The notes under the pieces: generated by a model | Databases searched by the model: none | Told to the model about the DNA's origin: nothing | Seen by the model: only the letters and a program-made list of their open reading frames with translations | Position numbers and translations under genes: made by a program | Source of the DNA: Podocnemis expansa | Taxonomy: Eukaryota > Chordata > Testudines > Podocnemididae | DNA length: 64,000 bases | Assembly (NCBI GenBank): GCA_007922195.1 | Contig: ML681967.1 | Location: 9,696,120-9,760,119 of the forward strand | Direction of reading: 5' to 3' | Shown: positions 53,819 through 64,000 of the stretch, one piece after another | How positions within the stretch are numbered: position 1 is the first letter of the stretch | Layout: every line of letters begins with the position of its first letter

Positions 53819-54492
53819 CAGGGGTTAAAGTATAATTTGGCAGGCCCTAGAACCCTCCTAAAATTCTGGGTCCCTTACCCCCCAGCTCTGGGCCCCCCTC
53901 TTGCAAGTATGGGCCCTCCTTCATCCATCCCAGCTACTGCCTCCCAAATACCTGCCCCCAACCCCAGCTAGTGCCCCCCCACCTGCCCCCACCCCAGCTA
54001 CTGCCCCCCCATGTCCTCCTCTCAGCCCCCATCCTGACCCTTTCTTCCTACGCCATCCCCTGCATGCCTTCCCCACCAGCTGCCCCAACCCCCCAGACCC
54101 CCTTACCCACGCCGCCAAGGTGGCTGAGGAGCCAGGCCCGGGGGAGGGAGGCTGCAAGTGGCACTGGCCAGCCGCTGAGACGAGACAAGGCCTGAGACTG
54201 GGTCGGGGCCGTGTGCACCGCTGGGCCCAGCGTGAAGGGGCAGGGCTGCTGCAGGCTCCAGGGGAAGGGAGGGGTGGCCGGGTGCGCCCCAGCCTGCAGC
54301 CCCTTCCTTCAGCGAGCCCTAGGGGAACACGCTGGAACGCTGCATTCCGGAGAGTTCTTTCTATTTTGGGGGTGCCTCGGAATGCAGCGTTCTGGCGCAT
54401 TTCCCTATTTTTAGGGGCCCTGGAATGCTCCCCCCTAAAATTAGGGGGCCCAGAACACTGTTCCAGGGCATTCCGGTTAACTTTACCCCCTG
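53819..54492. mobile_element. hAT-type element, 674 bp, with palindromic right part
   Basis: The ends CAGGGGTTAAAGTATAA and ttAACTTTACCCCCTG are imperfect complements. The flanks are attaaaaa (53811-53818) and attaagaa (54493-54500), seven of eight matching. The left interior is a Pro-codon-like CCCC-rich stretch; the right part carries several copies of 'ggaatgcagcgttc' and its relatives. The open frames here are composition artefacts. No transposase was recognised. Confidence 0.78.
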
Positions 54493-54649
54493 ATTAAGAA
54501 TGTTACTAATGTCAACAATTATTTTTAAATAAGGCTGTTTTTCAACAACAAACAAAATTGGTTAAAAACACAAGCCACCACCACGCAACCACACATTGAC
54601 TAGCTAAGTCTATTAACATACCCCAAGCTGTACATCACAATGCAGAAGC

Positions 54650-54889
54650 TTGCAACTTCATCAATTTTTTTCAACACTAAGGATAACTAACCTATGGAAC
54701 AATTTCCCAAAGTCATGGCAAACTATCACTGAATATTTCTAAATCAAGGCTAGATTTTTTAAAAATCTGCCTTACTTCAAAAGAAATTATTTTGAGGAAG
54801 CACTACACCCTGTGTTATAGCAGTCAGCTTGTTAGATGATAACAGTCATTTCTTCTAGCCTTGGAATCTATATATCACAATGTAGGGGA
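54650..54889 (+). mobile_element. CR1 LINE 3' end fragment
   Basis: The phrases 'cctatggaacaatttccc', 'atcaaggctagattttt' and 'cttctagccttggaatct' match a CR1 3' end of a different subfamily from the next copy. Confidence 0.6.
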
Positions 54890-55818
54890 ATCATGGAAAG
54901 AAAACATTCCCAAGCAGCAGCTCAATAATGTAGATAAATACAAACTAATGCACATGAGAAAATCTGAACTAGATGTACAAAATGATGGGGTCTAATTTAG
55001 TTGTTACTACACAAGAAAGAAATGTTGGAGTCATAGTGAATAGTTCTCTGAAAATATCAACTCAGTGTGCAGCAGCAGCCAGTGAAGCTAACACAATGTC
55101 AGGAATCATTAGGAAAGGGATAAGATGACAGAAAATATCATAATGTCTCCATACAAAGCCATGGTTCATCCACAGCTTGAACACTGTTTGCAATTCTGGT
55201 CGCTTCATCTTTAAAAAAATCAGAATTAGAAAATTTATAGAGAAGGGCAACAACAGGATTAGGGTTATGGAACAGCATCCATATAACCAGAGATTAAAAA
55301 GGCTGGGGCTGTTCATCTTAGAAAAAAGATGATGGGGGGGCGGGGGAGGTGTATGATAAAGATCTATAAAATCATCACTGGCATGGTGGTGGTGAATGAG
55401 AAAGTATTATTTACCCCCTCACATAACACAGGAACAAGGAGTAACCCAATGAAATTAATAGGCAGCCTGTTTAAACCAAACGAAAGGAAATACTTATTTT
55501 CACAGCACACAGCCAATCTGCAGAATTTATTGCCAGGGGATATTGTGAGAGCCAAAAGTACAAGTGGATTTAAAAGAAATAAGTTCATGGAGGACAAGCC
55601 CATCCGTCACTATTAGCCAGGATGGGCAGGGATGCAACACTAAGCTTAGAATGTTTCAAGCCTCTGACAGCCAAACTCAGCGAACAACAGGATATGGATC
55701 ACTCACTGATCGCCCGTTCTAGTCATTCCCTCCGAAGCATCTGCCTTTGACTACTGACGCAAGACAGGACACTCGGTGAGATGGACCATTGATCTGACCC
55801 AGTATGGCTGTTCTTAGC
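54890..55818 (+). mobile_element. CR1 LINE 3' region
   Basis: The copy includes 'gatggggtctaatttag', 'agtgtgcagcagcagcc', 'acagaaaatatcataatg', 'gagaagggcaacaac' and 'aaagatctataaaatc', and ends with 'agatggaccattgatctg' then 'acccagtatggctgttc'. It is collinear with the copy at 33.1-34.6 kb but has no MITE insertions. It is 5'-truncated with no intact reading frame. Confidence 0.82.
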
Positions 55819-56844
55819 ATGATGGTCTCATTTGGTTGCATGGGACCCATTCACAACAGGCAGGCAGCAGCCCTACAAATGTAAGGTATCATCGTGGGGA
55901 AGAAAGAGAGAGAGTCAAACATCATGGACCTCCCACCCCCAAGCAACAAAGATCACAAAGGAAAACAGGGAAATGTGTTTTACTGCTTCTGTCTGGGGTT
56001 GGCAAGATGCCAACACGATCCAACACAAGACTGTTTTACTTCTACTCACAGATGAATGCAGTGGCAAGCCTAATGGGATCTCAGATTAAAAGGTTTTAAG
56101 AAAATAATCGCCTCCTCCACAAATTGACCTTTTATAAGGTCAAACAAACAGATGCATGTTCACAAAAAAGTCACTAATGTTTTGTTGTCCTTACCCAGAG
56201 TCCTTTTCAAGTCTAGGCGGCTGGATTCAGGTTCCCTCTTCTAATTCCTTGCTTTAACCCCTTCATGCTTCCAGTACAGAAAAATTGGATGATAATCCTT
56301 TGGAATCCTTTTCCAAAGGGCTAAGCACATTGGGTGTGCAGCAATCTTGAAAATGTGAGGCCAAGTAGGTGAAGGGGTTTCAGTCTGGTATTTCCAAGCC
56401 ACTGGGCTTTTGCAACCTTCCTAGCCTCTCTTCCAAGCTTCCTAGCCTCCCATGAGTCCAAGACAGAAAGAGTCTCTTGAGTTTCAGAGTACTAAGGGCA
56501 AGAGCACGGTGGATGAGTTGCAATGAAATCTCACACTGAATATATTGCACTGCTCAGAGTTTTGTAGTTAATTTTAAGTGTATCATGGCTGGAGAGGACC
56601 GAAGCTGAGTGGTGAAGGCTACACATTGTGTAAAGAAATGGGCTAGTCTTTCACTGCTTAGATCTGATGGTTAGGGGTGACAAGGGCATGCTCTGAAGGA
56701 TTCTTTTGCTGTTAGTAATGTGCACATGTTAACATGTAATAATGATAGTGGTGCACAAAGTAAATGGTTTGACTTTCAGAGGTACAGAGCACCTGCAACA
56801 CATACTGATGTCAAAAGCTTTCCCAGTGCTCCAGGTGCTGTATC
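55819..56844. other. No gene recognised
   Basis: No gene or repeat was recognised. Confidence 0.35.
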
Positions 56845-57045
56845 TTAGCACTTATCCAGTGCTTCCCATTTCACCAAGTGCTGTCACAGACAGACCCTCA
56901 TTCACCATCATTGCATTGCCATGAGGTCTGTCCTTTCCCCTTCTTTACAGACATGGAGCAAATGAGGCACAGCCATACCAAGCAATTCACCCCAGGTTAC
57001 ACAGCATGGCAGCAGCAGACTGACACAATGTGATGTCAAATTCAT
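56845..57045 (-). repeat. MIR-like SINE fragment
   Basis: The phrases 'tttacagacatggagc', 'aaatgaggcacagcc' and 'aggttacacagcatggc' match a diverged reverse complement of MIR. Confidence 0.55.
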
Positions 57046-57236
57046 CTCTCCTCAATCCCCACCAAGCAACACCGGGGGGAGTTTGGGGTTCAAGGTCACT
57101 TACACTTTCATCCCACTGCTTAACAAAGGCATGTCAGTAAGTCATCATACTCCCAAAACAGATCCATGGTTCAGATTTCAACTGTAGGTTGGCACTGGGA
57201 CGCAGTGTGACCTCTGGGGTATGACAGCAGATTAAG

Positions 57237-57483
57237 AGCACATCTACACTACAATCCCAGGGTGTGACTGCACTTTGAGCAGACAGACCCAAGCTAGTTT
57301 TGATCTAGCTATCCTGGACAGTGGAACAGTGAAGCAATGGCAGCACAGTGGGCTAGCTACCCAATTACCTAGTGTCCTGTGCAGCCTTGTACAGCCCATG
57401 CTGCTGCAAGCTTCACTGCTCAGGACCCAGACTAACTAGATTACAGCTAGCTCAGGGCTGTCTGTACAAAACAGACATACCCT
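57237..57483. repeat. MITE-like interspersed repeat
   Basis: The stretch starts 'agcacatctacactacaat' and ends 'ctgtacaaaacagacatacc'. Its 'ctagctcagggctg' and 'cccaagctagttttg' phrases read as imperfect inverted halves. It resembles the reptile 'tctacact' MITE group to which 383-645 also seems related. The assignment is tentative. Confidence 0.5.
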
Positions 57484-57484
57484 C

Positions 57485-57640
57485 AGAGCCAGGAGAGCCA
57501 GGCTCTGTTCCCAACTCGGACGTCAACTTGCTATCTGGCATGGGACAATCTATTCACCTGGGCATGCTTTGGTCTCCCTATCCAAAAAACAGGGATAATA
57601 ATTCTCGCCCATCTTTGCCAACCACTCAATAAGGGCCAGA
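57485..57640 (+). repeat. MIR-like SINE fragment
   Basis: The phrases 'gctctgttcccaactc', 'tttggtctccctatcc' and 'acagggataataattc' match MIR in plus orientation. Confidence 0.6.
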
Positions 57641-58299
57641 CAGACACCCTGTGCAATCCCAGCAAAGCCAGAAGTCACTGAATCTGGGTGTCTACCTTTT
57701 GTGACCAAGAAGGCATAAAGAGGTTTACAGACATTCTCCAATGTGCCAGGGAAATGCACTTTATTCCTCCCTAGTTATTCTGCATGACTCCACCATTCAT
57801 CAGCCCGTCAAGACCCAGAGAGAATGGTTTCAGCCGTTTAGCCCTGCAACAGCCTGGAGAAAAATTAGGCAAATCTAGCTTCAGTCCCTCCCTCGTGATT
57901 GGGAAAGGCCGCTGCATACACAGCTGCATACAGCCACATTTTGATAGGTGCTGTACTGCTCTCCTCAGAGCACAGAGCTACTGGAAGTCACGCACAAGGG
58001 TCTGTGGTTCCAGACCAGTCTCTCTGTAATGCTAGCCTGGATTGCCTTCAGTTCCTTCTCCTGTCTTTTCATCCACACTGCCCTCCTCCCTGCCAGTTCA
58101 ACCACCCACCACACTCTTCTCATTCAAGTCCCTCTTCAAAACCCATTTCTTCCAGGAGTCCTAGAGAGATAGAGTTTAATCACTGAAGAACAAAGACACA
58201 AATGATAACTGTTCTCCTTGCAGTAGTGGAAGCCCTGACTGAACTGGAATAGGAGCTGTACATAAAGGTGGTAAGAGTCCTTGAAATAGACAAGACAGA

Positions 58300-58440
58300 G
58301 TATGGGTGAGAAATGAAGCACTATTATTTCAGTTTTACAGACAGGGACTGGAACAGGGAAATTAAGTGACTTGCCCAAGGTCATACAGGCCTTGGAATGG
58401 AACATACAGTGGATTTTCCATCTCTTGAAGTCTGTCAGTC
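58300..58440 (-). repeat. MIR-like SINE fragment
   Basis: The phrases 'attatttcagttttacag', 'taagtgacttgcccaagg' and 'tcatacaggccttgg' match the reverse complement of the MIR core. Confidence 0.7.
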
Positions 58441-58499
58441 CAGACTGGGAGACTTGTTAAAAGAGAGATTAGTTGAATGAAAAGTTATCAGCGTGATGG

Positions 58500-58610
58500 A
58501 GAGATTAGTAGGTGTGGTTCTCTGGCCCCTATATTATGCAGGAGATCAGACCTGAGAGATGATCAGAAGAGATCCTTTTGGCTTTTAAAATGCATGATCT
58601 CCTGACTTCC
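58500..58610 (+). mobile_element. CR1 LINE 3' end fragment
   Basis: The phrases 'ggttctctggcccctat', 'atgcaggagatcagacc' and 'tttggcttttaaaatgc' match a CR1 3' end. Confidence 0.55.
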
Positions 58611-60577
58611 CATCCAGTGCTTTAGCCACAAGGCCATCCTTCCTCTTTTCCTCTGCATTCCCAGTGCCGCCTGCCTTCTCTAGCCATCTGCACAACTGTA
58701 AATTCTTCAGGTGGAGAACCTGGCCTTAGATTTTTGTGAACAGCATGGAGCACTTTGTCAGCACTAAGAAAATCATCATTCTTTCTCTCTCCCTCTCTCC
58801 ACTGTGCCTACGACAGTAGCATCAAGGGGCCTTAAGAGAATCCTCTGATAGCCTGTATGGATTAACTATTCCCTGACCTCAGGGGGAGATTATTGGCCAT
58901 TAATAATGATCAAAACCCTAATAGGAAAACAACATAAAAAAGAATAAGAATAAATACATGCAAGCATAAGTGTCAACTGGGCAAAATATACAAATCCTGA
59001 GCAGCTGTGGGCTGCTACAGCTCAACTGCACAGCCACATAAAAATTCTGCAACAGGCAAGGTTTGCTGCCAAGGTACCATTGCTTTGTTTCAGAGCCCTT
59101 TTGAAGCATCTCTGCTTTGTTTCCTCTTGATCAGTCCCATTTGATGCAGCTATCCTGGAGAAGGCTGTGGCTGCAGTTTACAGCTAGTATGCTGCTTCCT
59201 TCCCCAGTTAATCAAGGGCCTGACTAATACATCCAAGGAGACCACTCTCTTGCCTTAGTCACCACAGGAATGCTGGAAACTGGCTACTGGGAAGGATTCC
59301 CAAGTTCCTCAAAGAGCATGCAGCCCAGAGAGTGTTTTGCTAATGTAAGGGGATGTTGGTCCCACAGTGACGCTTGAGGGGAGGGAGCCCTTGATTGGCC
59401 CTCTCCCACTACCAAAAGAAAGGGGACAGGCTGAAGAGAAAAATGAGAACCCTGAAACTGATGGTCACTGGGGCACTGGTGAGAAGTCAATGGTCCAGGT
59501 CAGCCTGGTGGACAGAGCAAGGAGACCTATGAGGGAGTCAGCAGCTTTATGTGAACCGGGCAGAGCTAAGAGGAGAGCAGCAGCCTGAGCTGGGCTGGGC
59601 CAGGTCCAAAAGCAGACTTGGAGCTGGGGCAGCTGCGCCACAAGCAGCACCAAGACCTAATGTGGTGAGCTCCTGGGAAGATCCAAGGGGGACCCTGGGC
59701 ACCGAGGGTCAAATACAGGACTATGTCATCAAAAAAGGGGCCTCAAAGGCCAGACTCAGAGAGGGGCTGATGCTCAGGGCAAGGGTCCAGCCACCTAGAA
59801 CTGGAGGGCACGTGGCCACCATGAGACCAGGAGCTGATTCCAGGTATCACTGCAGTGCATTCTGGTCCTGGCAGGAGGCCTGGGCAGGTTGAGGGACAGG
59901 CTGTAAACTTGTCTCACAACCCAAGGATACTTGATTGCGGTGTCTCCATGCCCAAAGGCCAGAGTCCCTTTTTCCTTTAACCTTTTCTATTTTTTCCTGT
60001 ATTCTCTTACAGCTGCTAATAAATTGTATTTAGTCTGAACCTAAGTGATCAGTGGGCCAGAGAAGTGGCCAGTGTGTAGTGAGTACCCTGTAACAGGAAC
60101 ATCTTAGCCCCTTTCCTAAGTGACCGCAACAAGACTGGGGTGAAGCCTGTTAGGACTCCTTGGCCCAGCCTTCTTGGGGATATGAGGACTCTCCCACACA
60201 GGAGAGTCATTTGAGTTAAGCAGGCCTCTGGGAAAAGGTAGCAGCAGTGAGGACTCAGACCCTTTTAGCCAGCTTCCCCCTCCGCCAGCCCCAGGTAGGA
60301 CAGAAGTCAGAAACATTTCCCACAATGCCCACTTACATCTAGTGCCTTGCAGTGGAGTGCTAAGCCAGCCATATTGTATTCCACCCCTGACTCCCCTTGC
60401 AACACAATCCTTCAGCACCTCCAGCTTAAAATCAGAGTTGAACCCCAGGTCTTTCACATGGAACTATCCAAACTCAGTCCAGCTCCACGTGGGCCAGCAT
60501 CCAGCCCACAAAAGACAGGATCATGGCTGGCCATAACTGCCCCCACCCCCGTTTGCCCCTCAGCAGAGAGAGCAGGA
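58611..60577. other. No gene recognised
   Basis: No gene was recognised. The stretch near 59.9-60.1 kb ('ctgctaataaattgtattt' followed by 'ggccagagaagtggcc') might be part of an LTR, but no pair was found. Confidence 0.35.
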
Positions 60578-60585
60578 GCTAGCTG

Positions 60586-60980
60586 CAGGGGCATCACTAC
60601 GTTGGGGCCAGCAGGGCATTGGCCCTGCGTCTCTGACCCCAGCTAACCAGAAGTGGCCCAATCCAGTTCTGGGCCACTTTCGGAAAGTGCAGATGGCTCC
60701 TGCCACTTCTTAAGAAGTGGCAGGGAGTGTCTTCCACTTCAAGCCTCCTCCAAGAGGCTCAAAGCAGGGGACGGTCTGTGTCGCTTTTTACAGGCAGCAG
60801 GAATGGTCTCCGCCACTCAGGGACCGTCTCTGCCGCTTGTAAAAAGCAGCAAACTGTCCCTGGCTTCAAGCCCCTTTCAGGAGGCTCAAAGTCAGATTGG
60901 GCCCTCATGCACAGCCAGATCAGAGCCACTTGTGGGAGGGATGTGCCCCGCATCCTGGTCCCCCCCCAGAATCACCCCTG
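60586..60980. mobile_element. hAT-type MITE (CAGGGGCATCACTAC ends)
   Basis: The left end CAGGGGCATCACTAC resembles the CAGGGGCATCGCTGG family, and the right end 'agaatcacccctg' is its partial complement. The flanks are gctagctg (60578-60585) and tctagctg (60981-60988), seven of eight matching. Internal repeats such as 'caagcc(c)ctttcaggaggctcaaag' (diverged, twice) and 'ccgcttgtaaaaagcagc' are seen. It may be a diverged relative of the GC-rich family. No transposase. Confidence 0.72.
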
Positions 60981-60988
60981 TCTAGCTG

Positions 60989-63900
60989 GACACAGAGACC
61001 AGCTGCCTCTCACACACCAGACCAGGGGCATTGATGGGGCTGCCTGGAGGAAGCGCAAATTACTGTCAGCTTAGGCCTCTGGACCAGCCAGACTAGTATG
61101 TTTGCAGCAGTCACATAGCATAGTAAGAATGAGCCCTAGGTCCTGGGATGAACAGCTGTGCACCTCTGGCCCAAGAGCTGTTTAACTTTTCTGTTCACTT
61201 TTGCACCACAATTGTACGGTTTGACGTCCAATATGCCATGCAACATTCTACATGATTACTAGGGTATCATGTTTCCTGGAGCATCGTGTGTGTGCACATG
61301 TGAAACAGGTTACATGGCTCAGGGACAAGGGGCACAAAGAGAACTCTCTTCCAGCAGCATGCAAACGGCAAGAGGCTGGAGAGGTGCAGCACAAAAGTGA
61401 TATAAATTCTTTTTGCCTAGCTCAGATGGGATAAAAGAAATCACACAGCAGCAGAGCAGGAGAGGGTAAGAGGAGTCTGAAAACAAAGACAAAAGCCACT
61501 TTGAACAAGAGAGAAACTGCTGCCTTTTAGTGAGAGAAAGACCATCCTGAAAGCAACAAAAAGACTCTGGGCCTACCCCCATAGCGAGGAGGGCCTTAGC
61601 TGGCTAACCACCACCAAGAGCCAGCCTTGCGGATAAGAATAAGGAGAACAGTCTACACACTAGTCTTGGAATAGTATTAGTTTAACATACATTTTACATC
61701 TTAATTGCTCATAAATCATAATTTAATCAATAAATTAATACTTGTTTTATCTAAAGTTGTGTGAAGTTTAGAGGATGTGCATGAATGTGGCTGGGCCTAC
61801 CCATTTCAGTGTCAAATGGATGGGCGTGGGTCTATGGCAATTAAAGAAGGGTCCCCATCTCTGTAAGAAGGGAGCTCCCAGGTGTGGCATTGGACTGAGG
61901 CTGCTTGCTTGGGGACCATCCCATAGGTGACCAGAGGATGCACACCCACTGCGTGGAACTGATTACACGGAAGACACTGGTGTTGACTGACTCATCACCT
62001 GGCAAAACGGGATAAGCTGGGATTCAGGAATGGGGTCAGGGGGGTGGCAGCCACACATCAGACCAGATCCAGGGATTTGCCTGTCATACCCTGCTTTACT
62101 TGCAAGTTGTTACATGTTCAACTTGTGGCCAGTGTCACTGTTGTTGAAACCTCTGTCCTACGAACAACACAGCACATGATGCCAACAGGGTTTTGCTACA
62201 TTTGCTTCCTATTACACTTGCCACCCACCATGTTAAACAAGACAAGCTTTCCATGCCAGATGAAGCCATAGACCTCCCTTCTATTCCCTCTCCTGTCCCA
62301 CTCAGCATGGAGCTGGGATCTATCTATCCCCACAGAGGGCCTACCAGTAAGACCATTTCCAATACCAAATGGCACAGAGGTGTTATCAGAAAGAACAGCC
62401 AAAGAGGTTTAATTCTTGGGAAGTCAATTCACTTGCAATAGGACTGGATTAGTAACAGATGCACTTTAATCATGTTTATCCTTTTAAGCTCCAATTTTCT
62501 GAGTGCCCTGAGTTGTTCTCTTGTGTGTGTGACATTCTTCCCTAGAACAACTCCTGCTGGAAGAGGGTGAAGTGGCTATGAGCCTCCTGGTTTTCCCACA
62601 TGGTGCCCTCCTACATGCCCCACTGCATGGGGTGGGGCCTACGAATGCCCTGAGCTCCTCCACACCTAGTGCACCCACCCCACTGCCACCTGCTGCTGAC
62701 AGCTCCAGTCATCAGTCCTCCCCTATTTATAGTCAGTACATACATATGCACAACAGGCCAGATTCTCAGACACCAGCCTCCATCTATTGGGCACAAATAA
62801 CTTTGGGCACCATTCCTTGGGCCTCTACTTTAAGCTGCATATGTCTGAGTATTGCTCAAATTCATACCCTGCTCAGCAATGTCTAGGCACAGAGGTTAAA
62901 TATTTACATGAGCTAAGCATCTTGTATGATTAATTGTAGGTGCAGAATTGCCCCCGGCATGATCCACCCATGGCATTTTGCACAGCCAGTAATGCAGTCT
63001 GGAAGTCTGGCTCCTTGCGTGATGCTACCTTATTCCTCAGATGTACCCACCGCGCCTGCAGCTGGCCCCCGTACCCATGCTCGGAAAAAAGGGTCACACA
63101 TTCACCTGCTATGCCACTTTGTGCCAGCTTTCTGCATCTCTCCTTTATCCCTCACTGCCAAGGCTAATCCCACTGGCACTATGCAATCCTTTGCTGCACT
63201 CCCTGCACTGCTGCTACTCTAGGAAGCTCATGGTACCCTACGCCCTCCTCTGTCTCCACACACAATGATGGCTCTGCTGCAACCCACCCAGGGTTGCTCC
63301 AGGTCCCACCAATGCAGGGAGAAAACCACTCCATACAACTCCCACTGTTTCTATAGAGTTCTAGCTGGTTCCTCTACCTCCACCTTTCCTTTATGAAAAG
63401 CCAGGCTCCTGCCCCAGCCCCAGAGGCTCACAGAGGAACTGCAGCAACTACCAGGCACCCAATTTGCTGTTTACTCAGCTCACCCCTGTGGCAGAAGCTC
63501 TCCCTTTGCCAGCAGCACAGATGAGCTGAGAGGCCTGCAAGTTAATTAAAAAGACATCTTTGCTTGTCAAAGGAGATAGAAAACATTATGCATGAGAACA
63601 CTGGAAATTCTGGGCCTGGGAAAAGGTATTTTAGTTCATTAAAATTCATCCAAGGCGCGTCCTCATTCCATTTTAATACTCGGCATACCGAGAACAACGG
63701 CCGCCAGCCAACTCACCAGCCCTGCCAAGTGGTGCGGTTCACTGGGTGTACGCAGCAGGCTTTCACCCACATATCCTCAGCCACCTCTGTCCTTGCAAGC
63801 AGGGGGACAGCTGGTGAGGGAGCCTCTGAAGGGAGCCACATATCCCCAGATGCTCATGCAGGTCCTGAGTCTGGGGAGGAGTGAGATCACACACCACTTT

Positions 63901-64000
63901 CATCAGCTGCTCCCCGGCAGTGCTTGAGAGCATGAGGCAGCACAGTGCATCCCACGGCCCTTTCAAGCTAATGTCATTGGCCTTGACAGCCCCATAGTTA
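60989..64000. other. No gene recognised
   Basis: No gene, RNA gene or repeat boundary was recognised. An A/T-rich stretch lies at about 61.66-61.76 kb. Short frames to the end have no domain. Confidence 0.35.

Noticed and set aside
53901..54497. Open frame of 198 codons, Pro-rich start
   Set aside because: It lies wholly inside the hAT-type element at 53819-54492 and reads a CCCC-rich stretch; the opposite strand is also open.
1..64000. Host protein-coding exons
   Set aside because: Scanning the open frames, I recognised no conserved host domain outside mobile elements. Short exons without recognisable motifs could still be missed.

Overview
The window looks like a piece of a reptile genome, most probably a turtle (Testudines). 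The evidence is its repeat content: CR1 LINE 3' ends carrying the typical 'ctgggctagatggacc' tail, Penelope-like element (PLE) tails, two DIRS-type tyrosine-recombinase retrotransposons, a Mag-like Ty3/gypsy element, many hAT-type miniature elements and ancient MIR copies. The species call is inference. I found no convincing host exon, tRNA, rRNA or CRISPR. Almost all coding signal belongs to decayed mobile elements, so the window is best read as intergenic or intronic DNA shaped by nested insertions. There are two assembly gaps, at 6095-6494 and 30947-31046.

Layout. 1-2.85 kb: a MITE and a PLE 3' part with a GIY-YIG endonuclease domain. 2.85-9.54 kb (minus strand): DIRS-1, a near-complete DIRS element with inverted terminal repeats, an internal complementary region, and decayed gag, RT, RNase H and tyrosine recombinase. 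Two GC-rich hAT MITEs sit in its RT. 11.32-16.14 kb: a full Ty3/gypsy provirus with 186-bp LTRs (one difference), TGAGA target duplications and a single-frame gag-pol broken by stops and one frameshift. 18.3-19.1 kb: a hAT MITE and a PLE insert. 21.2-23.2 kb: a CR1 copy (minus) split by a hAT MITE and by a PLE/DIRS chimera. 30.4-31.3 kb: inverted PLE tails next to a palindrome-rich foldback element. 33.1-34.6 kb: a CR1 copy (plus) split by two hAT MITEs with perfect 8-bp duplications. 40.4-40.9 kb: another GC-rich hAT MITE. 41.24-46.76 kb (plus): DIRS-2, which has DIRS termini, an internal complementary region and gag, but whose pol region is replaced by about 3 kb of unrecognised C-rich sequence. 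46.9 kb to the end: further hAT MITEs, a minisatellite, CR1 3' ends and MIRs in otherwise unremarkable DNA.

How parts relate. DIRS-1 encodes (in broken form) the enzymes that copy and integrate DIRS elements. DIRS-2 and the solo DIRS end at 22.56 kb carry cis ends of the same kind, so they could have been moved in trans by an intact relative. The PLE GIY-YIG/RT machinery explains the short inverted PLE tails with 7-12 bp duplications. The hAT MITEs have no transposase here and must have depended on one elsewhere. The most unusual object is DIRS-2 with its non-DIRS interior; next are the PLE/DIRS chimera, the TTCGAA-rich foldback element, and the young gypsy copy that nonetheless carries many nonsense codons.
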